DNA of 64,000 bases from Mauremys mutica (lineage: Eukaryota; Chordata; Testudines; Geoemydidae). Under the pieces are notes generated by a model that saw only the letters and a program-made list of their open reading frames with translations, searched no databases and was not told the origin of the DNA. Of this stretch, positions 42,351 to 52,381 are shown piece after piece (the first letter of the stretch is position 1; every line of letters begins with the position of its first letter). The DNA is taken from the NCBI RefSeq assembly GCF_020497125.1, contig NC_059072.1, positions 275,076,045 to 275,140,044 on the forward strand, written 5' to 3'. The translations under genes and the position numbers were made by a program.

Positions 42351-42947
42351 CCGGGTTCCCCCAGCCACCGGAGCCCCCGGCCCTTTAATTCATCCCTGAG
42401 GGCTCCCAGCCATCTCTTCAGCTGGGAGCCCCTGGTTGATTTAAAATCAAAACCTTCCCACCCCCAACCTTCCTTTTTGGCCCACAGCTGTTTTGGTGCG
42501 GTGGCGCTGGGGAAGGAGGGTTTGTTTCCGCAGGGCTGGGCGGCCCTGGGGCGGGGTGTTTCTGTGGGGCCGGGAGGTTTCGGCCCTCAGCTGTTTTCTT
42601 TGGAGGAATGTGGCCCTCGCCGCTTTACGAGTTGTGCAGGCCTGCTGTAGACATTTTGCCGCCCTAAGCAGGGTGGCTGCCGCGGGGGGCACTCTGCCTG
42701 TCACCCGGAGGGCGGCAGGCAGCTCCGGTGGACCTCCTGCAGGCGTGCCTGCGGAGGGTCCGCTGGTCCCGCGGCTTTGGTGGAGCACCGGAGCTGCGGG
42801 ACCAGCGGACCCACCTCAGGCGTGCCTGCGGGAGGTCCACCAGAGCCGCCTGCCTCCCTCCCGGCGACAGGCAGAGCGCCCCCCGCGGCATGCCACCCCA
42901 AGCACGCGCTTGGCGTGCTGGGGCCTGGAGCCGCCCCTGTATAGTGC

Positions 42948-45900
42948 ATTACAGCAGTTCAGTCAAAGACATCAGTGACTGTGGCAAGTTCCTACATCAG
43001 AAAGAAAAGATCACAGGCTTTTAACCAGACTAAAATGGCAGATCTTCTAAAATCAGCCCTGATTCTGTTAAAACTCCAGGACTGTAAACCTGGTTCACAA
43101 CATCTTTCCCAGCGTCATGCTGCCACAACTGCAGTTAGCTGATGCACTCAAACTGGAATAATTTGAATTTAAGGAAGGTGGCCAGTGATGGAGCATTCTT
43201 CAAGAGGGGCTCTGAGCTTTCAAACCTCTTAATACCCTTGTGCCTCAAAAGTGCAGGTTTCTTGATGTCCAGGCTCTGCTGTGAGATTTGTATCCAGGCT
43301 TTTGACGAAGAATGATGTTTAATTTTCTCAAGGGCTAGTTCTTCACAGAGGGTTCAGTTTTGCTGGTGGTTAGCAGCTGTGTTTTGTGGGGTCATTTTTG
43401 TAAATATCTGTCAATGGTCCCTAGAGTGATAGATACCTTCACCGTATTTGTATTACAAATCTAAAAGAATAAGAGAAATAAGTAGCAAATGCAAACTGTT
43501 AAGAGGAACTGGCAACATTTCCTTTCCAAATTCTTCTTCCAGCCCACCAACATCATTTTAGGCTATCTTGATTAAACCTCAGTCAACCTCCAACTTCATA
43601 CAATTAGTGTAGCAGATCGTGGCCCTGCTGTGTCTGCTTTATTCAAGTTTATATATAATGGCATGTGCAGGTGGATTTGGCATGGTGTAGCAGGCCATTC
43701 CTGAAGCCAGCTGGACTAATGGTCAAGTCATGGCATCACAGCTTCTTTCAGTCTCTCTGCTCTGGAGGGGCCTTGCCAGCTTATCTACATATAGCTCCAT
43801 CCCATGTGTCCCCTCTTCTCCCTAAAAGAGTCAGGGCCCTAAAAGGGGGTTTCGGTGTCCAGCCCACTCATCAGCCCACTCCAACTCATACTCTTCCTTG
43901 GATCACCTCCTACTGGACTGGAGAGCCTCTGTTTGGGACATAGTCACAGTCTTAATAGTAGAAGTTTTGTAAGCTAACTACAAAAGCAAGGGGAGAGGGG
44001 AGAAAGAGATCACTGCTTTCAGCGTGACCTCATCTGTGCTGTGGGCCCTCTTTCCCACACCATCAGGCATCAATCATCACTCTTGGTGCAGCCACTTCCC
44101 CTTTCAAATTGTCCCTCCACCTGGAGCATGCCCTGCAACTGCTGAGGGGTGGTGCCTCAATACTGCCCCATGACTTAATCCGTCTTAAGTCTGCAGTCGG
44201 CTAATACAGTGTGACCTATCCTTGGTAACAACCCATGGTATGATACATGACAGACATACTTTTCAGTTTGTAGAAAAATAATCAATATGCTATTATATAA
44301 TCTGTATATATTATACAATCTATATATAACTACTTGCTTGCGGAAAGATTGCCTTCTTGTTAATTTATTATCCATCCATCATTAATAAAGATAGGGGAAA
44401 AATGGAGAAATTGACCTCCATAGACACCATTCAGGATTAATCCAGCCTAATATGCCAAGAATGCAAGTAAAGTATTTATTCAAGTACAGAAACTAATATA
44501 CAAATTGTCTTCTCAATATTTGTAAGAGACTGAGAATGATATTATTGATTGAAAAAGCACAAAAAGGTATAAATGTTCAATACTGGTAACAACATGAGCT
44601 GTTTTGGAAATCGAATATTTACTGGCAGGAGGCACAGTGGACCTGCATTGATCAACCTACATCCAGCAGCAGCTTAGTTTTACATTGATCTTTAGTGCAT
44701 TTTGAGATAGGGATGTCTATACTTTCTAGATAAGTTAGTTAAACATCATACCCAAAGTACTGTATTATTGTGGGGGATTAGATGACTGTGACATGGACTC
44801 TACATGCGTCCATATGGGAGTAAGAAACCTCCTATACTACTGTACACCAGGGGTTTGGGAACACAGTAGTAAGTGGGGCTACTCACGTGCTTACTCTTTC
44901 TCTGTAGCTAGTGGGAGAGAGCAGGAAATAATGGGATGGGTGGACTCATGATGCCATCAGAGCTGAGCATACTTAGGGAGAGGTCATATTTTAATTCTTG
45001 TATAGGAGAGTAGTAGTATATTACTATTATAGTAGTATATTACTATTCTCTTTATGAGAGCAAGGAGGAAACAGGGGATGAATTGTAGCTTATAAGGTGC
45101 CTAAGTCATAATGCTTACCGTGTTGGTGTATTGCTCCTTGCACTGAGCTTCACCTAATGTCAACATTAGCCCAAAGTCTTTACCTTTAGAATACTAGTTT
45201 TAATTTGGATAAGGACTGTAGCAATGGAAATTCATTGCAAACTGATATTTGCCTTATGTGAAAGGAGTTGGTGGTCTTACTCCACTTTATTGTAACTACA
45301 AGAACAGTGTTTTAGGTCAACACACAAGAAATACAAATAGTATGTTCAGTAGAGTGGAAAGGTCAATATGTAAGTCAACTAATGAAGCCTAAGACAATGG
45401 GGCTATGCTGATTTATACCATCTGAGGTTCTGGCCCAATATCTATTATTACTCCAAAGGTGGCATTAACTATCTGATGGTTTTGCGCTAAAAGGTGGCAA
45501 TGGAAGGTTCATTCCCTGATGGGAGCCTCTTAATGGACAATTTTCAAAGACATCATCCACTTGACTGGAGATATCCCACTGAGTCCAGAGACACTGTGAG
45601 TGTCACCAAGTGCCCACCAAGTGGTCACCTGAGGGATGATTTTAACTGGCATTGTAGTCATTCACATAACATCCAGTTAAAAACATAAAATATTTTTTTT
45701 CATTTTCTATTTTCAAAGTGCTTTTAAGATTCAAAACATTTTACCAACATTTACCAGTGTTTAGGTTAGAGAATATAAGAACAACAACAATCAGAAAATG
45801 GTATACATATGAGACCACAAAATTCCCTTCCTGTGAAGACTACACCTATCATCTCCGTCCCTGAGGTTATTGTAGATTAGAAGGCGAAAAAACTGCACTC

Positions 45901-46211
45901 ACGATGACATGTTTTCCGAGCTCATGCAGTCCTCCCTCACCGATAGGGCACAGTGTAATGCATGGAGGCATTCAGTGGCAGAGGCCAGGAAAGATTTGCT
46001 GTGTTTGCTTAACATCAAAAGTATCATGCCTCGTTAATGATCCTGCCTGAACCAGGTCACTGTATCACATGCACTCCGTGCTGTGTCAGCCTTGGGCGGG
46101 GGCATCAGCACTTTGTGAGCAGGAAGGTTATAGATATAGACATTGCATTAGATAGCTTCTGTAGCTAGAGAAAACATTCCTGTGTGTTTGGCAAAGTCTG
46201 TGGCAAAAAAA
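42948..46211. other. Long non-coding stretch
   Basis: No gene or intact repeat recognised. Notable words: a direct repeat of AGTAGTATATTACTATT at about 45011-45047, and TA-rich palindromic segments at 44290-44330. Confidence 0.45.
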
Positions 46212-46260
46212 GAGAAGCCCCATAGTGTAGTGGTTATCACATTCCTCTAACATATGAAAG
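46212..46260 (+). pseudogene. tRNA-Val(AAC)-like 5' half
   Basis: AGAAGCCCCATAGTGTAGTGG then TTATCAC and TTCCTCTAACATATGAAAG: this is the acceptor, D arm (A box TAGTGTAGTGGTT) and anticodon arm (loop CTAACAT, AAC anticodon) of vertebrate tRNA-Val. It ends right after the anticodon stem and is followed immediately by a second, fuller copy. Confidence 0.75.
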
Positions 46261-46334
46261 CCCCTTAGTGTAGTGGTAATCATGTTCCCCTAACATGCCC
46301 AATGTCCCCCGTTCAAAACCAGGTGGAGACAGGT
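46261..46334 (+). pseudogene. tRNA-Val(AAC)-like gene, fuller copy
   Basis: CCCCTTAGTGTAGTGGTAATC (D arm/A box), GTTCCCCTAACATGCCCAA (anticodon arm, AAC), then the T arm CCCGTTCAAAACCAGG (B box) and a 3' GTGGAGACA end. A T run (CCTTTTTCTG at about 46349-46358) downstream could end Pol III transcription. Stem mismatches in the anticodon and T arms argue for a pseudogene or SINE head. The pair of copies is a tandem partial duplication. Confidence 0.75.
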
Positions 46335-46599
46335 CACTGTTCCTTTTTCTGACTCCCCTCCTGCATTTTTAGTCTTAGAACAGACCACACTGAAATTTTA
46401 CTTTGAATTATATCAATTATGAGTTAAATAATATGGAAGTTCTCTCTAAGTTAAAGATCCGGGTCCCTTACCCTTTCAGCTGTTCTGATAAATTAACATT
46501 TTTGTTAGGGGTGGGGGGAAATTTTCATGAAGACTTTTATAGGGACTAAATACTATCTAGGACTCTGAAATAATCTTAACGTGGCCCATAGACTGCAAT

Positions 46600-47340
46600 T
46601 CTTCATTCTGGATTTGTCATTCCACAAGTTGAACTGCTCTTTACTACTGTCCAGGCTGCATGAGCCATGGGAGCAAGGGGCTGGCGGGGGTAGGTGCGAC
46701 CGTGCGGTAATGACAGCAGGGAGAGCAGCCTGAGGCAGAAGCCTCCAGCTCGCATGATATTCCAGGCAGGACTGAATCTCCATGAGACGAAACTTAAAGA
46801 AGAGAATGACCTGGAGTCAATCCCATTCGGTGCTCTAAGAGGAGGATAGCCATGTCTGTCCAGGCACCCCTGATCGACCTCACCGAGGTCTGCCAGCTGA
46901 GCGGGGCTGAGCAGGACCTCAGCTGGCAGGAGCCTGGGGTTCTGATCATCCAGGCAGGTAGTGGGCTGAGCGAGTCCAGCGGATGGGACCCCGGAAAAAA
47001 GGTGCGAAATGATTGTCTGCTGTTGCTTTCATAGAAGGAAGGAGGGAGGGAGGGGTGCCTAACAATATGTACCTAAAATCACCCACGACAAAGTTTTTGC
47101 CCCATCAGGCATTGGGAGCTTAATCCAGAATTCCAATGGGCAGCAGAGACTGCGGGAACTGTGGGATAGCTACCCACAGTGCACTGCTCTGTAAGTCGAT
47201 GCTATCCATGGTAGTGAGGATGCACTCCACTGACTTAATGTGCTTTGTGTGGACATATGCAATAGACTGTATAAAATCGAATTCTAAAAAATCGACTTCT
47301 ATAAAATTGACTTAATTTTGTAGTGTAGAAATACCCTTAG
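46600..47340 (+). mobile_element. Harbinger element remnant
   Basis: The right end reads TTGTAGTGTAGAAATACCC, then TTAG, the complement of the GGGTATGTCTACACTAC terminus of turtle Harbinger elements (a TTA follows it). Upstream lies the repeated word AAATCGA/AAATTGACTT, and further in CTGATCGACCTCACCGAGG, a block I recall from the internal part of turtle Harbinger transposons. A 60-codon frame (46852-47034) starting MSVQAPLIDLTEVCQ is probably the end of a decayed element gene. The left terminus was not found. Confidence 0.6.
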
Positions 47341-48370
47341 AATATTGCATTGTGCTTTAACTAGCTCTGTCTAGAAAGATCTTGACAGAGTGGTGGGAGT
47401 TCAGAGATGATTATCAAAACTGATTAGCAGGGTGAAGGAATTGCCTTGTGAGGAAAGATCTAAAAACTCAGGGACTGTTCCAATGCCTTTTAAAACCAGA
47501 AGGACACTGTCAGTGTCAAAGGGAGCTGGACTGTGCCTTCATGTACATCAGAGACACCTGGTAGAGTCACCCATAGATAGGGTTGCCCAACCCATTCCAT
47601 TACTAGCTCCTGTTTCTGTTGCTTATATCTTTGCCAAATTATAACAGTTTAGAATTAAATTCTTCATGCTTGGTATCTGCCTCTGAATGAAGTTTTTTGG
47701 AAAGTTTCAGCAAAAATGGTTCACCCATTTCCAAGGACAAAAGCAGAAAAAAAAAGCATGTTGCTTTTCCCATGTAAAAAATCCATACAGCCATTTCACT
47801 GAGAAGCTCTATCGCTTCCCTACTGTGGAGTGGGGATTTAACATTTGACTGGTGGGAAGAGGGTGCCCTGGTCTCAGGCACGTGCTATCCATGTTAAATT
47901 CTGCCCAAATTTAGCCAAACTAGTAACCTCTCAAAATTGAAGTTCACATATGCTCATTAGAGACTTATAAATTGGAAATTATCATGCTCTATTGCCACAC
48001 AGCTCCCACATACCACCTGACTGTGTGTGCACCATCCCTACAGAGTAATTGATCATGTATTATCCCTAAAATGTTCCCTAAATTGCTCCTTCAGGCTACC
48101 AGGGGCATTAATAGTGACAGGTACAGAAAATGAGAACAGGCAGACTGTCTTACTTGTCCTCTCAATATATGCCCAGGAAGCATGGAGATAAAGGCATTAG
48201 TTTGATTGGAATGCAGAATAGGAGGAGCTTGGAGCAGGGAGCTTGGGGCAGGGAGTTGATGAGAGGCTGATCCAGGAGCCAGAAGAAAGGATTTGGAGGG
48301 GATTGACTTTGTATACTTAACATTTTTCTAATAGTATATTTTGTATGCAATATATATACATATATACAAT

Positions 48371-48373
<3 letters not shown>
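47341..48373. other. Non-coding spacer
   Basis: AT-rich, no gene recognised. Confidence 0.5.

Positions 48374-48428
<55 letters not shown>
48374..48428. repeat. (TA)n microsatellite, about 27 units
   Basis: An uninterrupted alternating TA tract, preceded by shorter TATATACA runs from 48349. Fully self-complementary, so prone to cruciform extrusion and length change. It produces an artificial YIYIYI peptide on the minus strand. Confidence 0.97.
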
Positions 48429-48430
<2 letters not shown>

Positions 48431-48737
48431 CCTTACACATCTCAGCAGGATGTGGGAAGGAGGGTGAGTTAATGTCAAGTTTCTGAAAGGAGTAAACTCT
48501 AAATATGGGTGGAGACATCAGAAAATCCATTTGTATTTTGAGTTTTGCAAACCATTACATGTTTATAACTAATCTTTTAATTTTCAAACAGCACGTCCCC
48601 TTAGATAACTCTTCTTGATTAAAATAAAGTAATATTTAACTCTTTCTGCCCAAGAATCCCATACTTACCTACAACCTCTATAACCTATGCCTCTTCAGTA
48701 TGATGCTCTTCCCCATCTAGTGGCACATCCTTGGCTA

Positions 48738-48875
48738 AGAGAGCTGGCTTTTTTTAGCTCAGGCATTAACACTCATGCATTAAGATCCAGAGGTCCCAGA
48801 TTCAATTCCGTCTGCTGATGACCCACTCAGAGAGACAGCATTACATGTGATGACAACCCATCCAGGAGTATCAGT
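48738..48875 (+). mobile_element. tRNA-derived SINE-like sequence
   Basis: GCTTTTTTTAGCTCAGGCAT (A-box-like TAGCTCAG) and GGTCCCAGATTCAATTCCG (B box GATTCAATTCC), then TGCTGATGACCCA. This resembles another turtle SINE family I know only by sight. The ends are approximate. Confidence 0.6.
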
Positions 48876-50440
48876 ATTACAACTCAGTTCAGCAAAGTCA
48901 TTAAATATGTGTTAAACTCCCACTGAAGTCAGCGGGACTATTCATTTGCTGAACTAGAATCAGAGACCATTGTGTTTCATGTCCTGCCTTCAGCTGTATC
49001 TTATAGCTGATGGCAAATAACCCTCATAGTGAACCTGGTCAGTTGTGCAGTACTATGCAATGGGAGAAATGTGCTCTTTACATTAATTATGCCTTAAAGC
49101 ATGAGAATTGAAAGCTCTTGTAATTTTTGATCCTAGCTAGTGTAAATGCAGATCCACCATATGTCTTACTGGCAATGCACTTTTTTGTGTGAAGTGATGA
49201 TGATAGAGGTAAAAATGAGCACTAATGTACATTTCAAAGTGACATTAAATTGACATATAAAATGTGTGTTCTTTTCATTTTTAAAAGATCTTCAGTGCAG
49301 AACATATTGTTGTGTTGTCACTGATGGAGTACATTCTTGCCAGGCATTTAAATGCCATCTTAATCCTCAAATAGTGAATATAATACAAATATATATATTT
49401 TTATTATTGATCAGAATATTTAAAGGTCAGATTTTGACATCCTTACTCAGATTGGCTATTAGCTTTCTGTGACAGGAGGTCCACAGAAGTCGGTTAAGCC
49501 TAAAGTGTGTAAAGTACTATCCAATATGAGTAAGGTTGGCATAATCTGCTACTAATGATAACAAAAACTCGCAGATACATAATTAGTGATAAAGGTCAGA
49601 GTCACTTCCACATGGGATTCAATTTGCCTATATTACTTGGAGATTCTGCACCAATTGGTTGTTAATATTAGCAATAAATAATTTATTGTAGGTTAACACA
49701 AGACCTTAACTTCAAATATAGCTCTTGACAACATCTTTTCTGCTTTGGCTCTGAACTTAGAATCCTCTCAAATGTTTCTCCATTTTTTCAGGATTGTCCT
49801 GTGTCCCACTTTGACCTTGCCTCAGCTTTTCCCACCTTTTCTCCTAGAGGCTTATGTATTTGTCCCTCCTTGCTAGCCCAACTCTCATAAATGGTCTTTG
49901 ACCCCACCCCTCTAAGGCATAATGCCAGCATTCCTGATTGCTCACCAAGCCCCTTTCAACTGCTGTCTGGCCATCCTAGACATTTATAATGTTATATAAT
50001 CCTCTCTGATGCTCCTCTTGCCACCCCTCACTCACACCAAGTGCTTCCCAGCTCTTTCCAATATGTTGTAGCTTTTGAGTTTCTCCAGTTCATATATAGC
50101 TCTGTGTGCCTTCCTTGGCAACTCATTTAGGCTTCATTGCTTTTGCAACGGTGTTATTAAAGTGAATGACTACATCCGAGTTAGTGTCTTCCATGCTTAA
50201 TATTGTATTTTTCCAAGAAAAATTGTAAAATATTTTCAAGAAATAAAATGTCTTATTAATGAGCCAAATTCTGTTCTCATTTACACAAGTGTGGAGGACA
50301 CAGAATGGGTAAATCCTCAGCCCATGTTTTGGCTGATTGATTTGCAGTGCCTTAGGACTGCAAAGCACTGAAAAAGCTGCTTTAAATGGGTAAACAAGAA
50401 TTTCATATTAACAAAGGTAGTGCAATACTGAGTAAGTCTA
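48876..50440. other. Non-coding AT-rich DNA
   Basis: No gene or repeat boundary recognised. The composition shifts to C/T-rich at 49780-49990. Confidence 0.5.
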
Positions 50441-50444
50441 TTTA

Positions 50445-50660
50445 TCTGTCTAGTCCAGCCTCTTTTCTCTGACAGTGGCCAAAACTAGATGTCCCAGAAG
50501 AAGGTGCAAGAAATCATAAATAAAATGGGAAGATGTGGGAAAATATGTCCTAATCCCAAAGAGTTAGAAATTGGATTATATTCCAAAGCACAAGTTTTAT
50601 ATCCCTTTCAAAAACTGTGTTAGCATTAACTATTACTGACACTCAAATCTTTGGAAGGTG
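50445..50660 (-). mobile_element. CR1 3'-region fragment, minus strand
   Basis: CTATTTATCTGTCTAGTCCAG, CTGACAGTGGCCAAAACTAG, ATGTCCCAGAAGAAGGTGCA and AGAAATCATAAATAAAATGG match the reverse complement of the 3' UTR of the CR1 subfamily at 23821 (compare CACTGTCAGTAGACAGATAC and GGGCTAGATGGACC at 24520-24560). Only the tail is present. Confidence 0.65.
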
Positions 50661-50879
50661 AAAAGCCAGAATAGAAGGTTCTATGTCACCTGTCCCCCAA
50701 GTCGAGGTAGAGGCTGGAGGCGATGAAGGAAAGAAATGGGAGTTCTGAGGATTGTGGAGGATGCACAGTTCTCCACCAGATCCATGGATGCACCCAGCAA
50801 AATTTAGAATAGTCCTGAGACTTTTCTATATTAGAGAGGGGATGATTTGGCCCCCAGTCAGCCCAGGTTTGGAGTAGTG

Positions 50880-51163
50880 CAGGGGTTCCCAAACTTGGTT
50901 CACGGCTTGTTCAGGGTAAGCTCCTGGCAGACCTCGAGATGCTTTGTTTACCTGAGCATCTGCAGGTATGGCCGCTCGCAGCTCAAAGTGGCCATGGTTC
51001 GCCGTTCCTGGTCAATGGGAGCTGCGGAAAGTGGTGGAATGGCCAACTGTGGCCACTGGGAGCTGTGAGCGGCCATCCTGCGGATGCTCAGGTAAACAAA
51101 GTGTCTCATGTCCCACCCGGGACTTGCCCTGAACAAGCCACAAACCAAGTTTGGGAACCCCTG
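50880..51163. mobile_element. Palindromic hAT element, 284 bp
   Basis: Termini CAGGGGTTCCCAAACTTGG and CCAAGTTTGGGAACCCCTG are perfect reverse complements over 19 bases. The two halves are near mirror images (GGCTTGTTCAGGG / CCTGAACAAGCC; GTTTACCTGAGCATC / GATGCTCAGGTAAAC). Flanks GAGTAGTG (50872-50879) and GAGCAGTG (51164-51171) form an 8-bp TSD with one mismatch. It is the complete form of the half copy at 14016. Confidence 0.95.
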
Positions 51164-51171
51164 GAGCAGTG

Positions 51172-52030
51172 GAAAGGTGACTTAGAGCTTCCCTCAACTG
51201 TGCTGAGACTCACTTAGTCCAATATTTTTAAATTCATATATCTCAGTAAGGTCCTGGTACAGGAGACATTTTGTGTGGAATTCTTCTGAAAAAATATAAA
51301 AATAAAAATATATTTAGGAAACATAATCAAGAACATGCAAATTCATTTGAGAATTTCTTTTTTTTTAATTTAAATGTGTATTCCTGTGTACTTGAGTCTC
51401 CAAATTTATTAATCAATTTTCCACCCTCACCTGTTTGTAATCATCCCCTACAAAAAAAAATAGTATTTAGACTTTAACCACCTGTAAAAGCTATAAGCTT
51501 TTACCTCCTAGATGTATGTATGTAGTTCACCACAGTTCAGAAGACCAGAACAAGGCCCACACATTGTTGAAGTCTCACTTACATCTTCAAACTAGGGTTT
51601 AAATTTTGCACAGTCCTTGTGCTGGCCTCTGCACTGAGGGGAATTATACCCACTTTCAACAACTGCATATGATTTACACAATCCATATTCTTCCTCTCTC
51701 TTCCCCCTGTCTTATACCTTGTTACCTCTGTTACCCCAAACAATGGATTTGGGGACATTACGACAATAACATGCCTATTACTCCCTTATTCTGTTCTTCC
51801 CGAGGTAAAAGTGTCCGGGGTTGTCAAGGAAACACTAAAGGACACAGATATAACCTTCAGATAAAATAACTGACACAGGCAATACTCTTTTCAAAACAAA
51901 GTATCTTTTTATAGATATAACTAATAATCCCTAATACAATATGGTCTAAATATCCCAAACAAGGCACACAATCCCTGAACCACAATTTCTTATTGCAAGT
52001 TAAAGAGCACTTAAATTACAATAGCATATA
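51172..52030. other. Non-coding spacer
   Basis: AT-rich. 51820-53050 (around the next hAT) may be one long LTR-like repeat in minus orientation, but I found no TG...CA ends or TSD. Confidence 0.4.
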
Positions 52031-52038
52031 GTTTAAAT

Positions 52039-52373
52039 CAGGGATCGGCAACCTTTGGCCCGCGGCCCGCCAGGGTAAGCACCCTGGCAGGCTGGGCCGG
52101 TTTGTTTACCTGCCGTATCTGCAAGTCCAGTCAATCGCGGCTCCCACTGGTCGCAGTTCACCGTGACAGGCCAATGGGGGCTATGGGAAGCAGCACGGGC
52201 CGAGGGATGTCCTGGCCGCCCCTTCCCACAGCCCCCATTAGCCTGGAGCAGCGAACCGCGACCAGTGGGAGCCACGATTGGCTGGACTTGCAGATACGGC
52301 AGGTAAACAAACCGGCCCAGCTTGCCAGGGTGCTTACCCTGGCGGGCCACGTGCCAAAGGTTGCCGATCCCTG
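52039..52373. mobile_element. Palindromic hAT element (copy 2)
   Basis: Same family as 5641-5974: starts CAGGGATCGGCAACCTTTGG, ends AAGGTTGCCGATCCCTG. The arms are mirror copies (CCAGGGTAAGCACCCTGGC / GCCAGGGTGCTTACCCTGG). Perfect 8-bp duplication GTTTAAAT at 52031-52038 and 52374-52381. No transposase. Confidence 0.95.
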
Positions 52374-52381
52374 GTTTAAAT

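Larger units (their letters stand above)
40869..42644. mobile_element. Middle hAT of the nest (CAGGCCTGCACAAC ends)
   Basis: It has perfect 14-bp inverted termini CAGGCCTGCACAAC and GTTGTGCAGGCCTG. The flanking octamers CTCTAGAC (40861-40868) and CTGTAGAC (42645-42652) differ at one base and are part of the outer element. The left third has CAGAGCCCTTTAAATC repeats (40960-41120), then a long C-rich degenerate tandem zone (41130-41650). A further repeat fills 41655-42350. No transposase frame is found; open frames on both strands reflect C-rich composition. Confidence 0.9.
40852..42939. mobile_element. Outer hAT of a three-level nest
   Basis: Its first 17 bases (CAGGGGTGACTCTAGAC, 40852-40868) are separated from the rest (42653-42939) by another hAT. 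The right end is GGCCTGGAGCCGCCCCTG; the two termini match at 13 of 17 inverted positions. The perfect flanking duplication TATAGTGC lies at 40844-40851 and 42940-42947. The rejoined element would be about 300 bp, with the same GC-rich palindromic interior (GGACCTCCTGCAGGCGTG, GGTCCGCTGGTCCCGCGG) as the 39651 element. Confidence 0.9.

Noticed and set aside
41189..42388. Frames of 130-156 codons in the C-rich and G-rich arrays
   Set aside because: Proline-rich or glycine-rich peptides from tandem DNA repeats, present on both strands.
44820..44900. CACCAGGGGTTTGGGAACACAG as a possible hAT terminus
   Set aside because: It resembles the CAGGGGTTCCCAAAC end superficially, but no matching interior, right end or TSD follows.
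48374..48428. Possible CRISPR-like or satellite array
   Set aside because: It is a simple dinucleotide tract, with no spaced direct repeats. No CRISPR arrays, bacterial operons or phage features occur anywhere in the window.
48162..48530. 122-codon minus frame with a YIYIYI stretch
   Set aside because: It is generated by the TA microsatellite.
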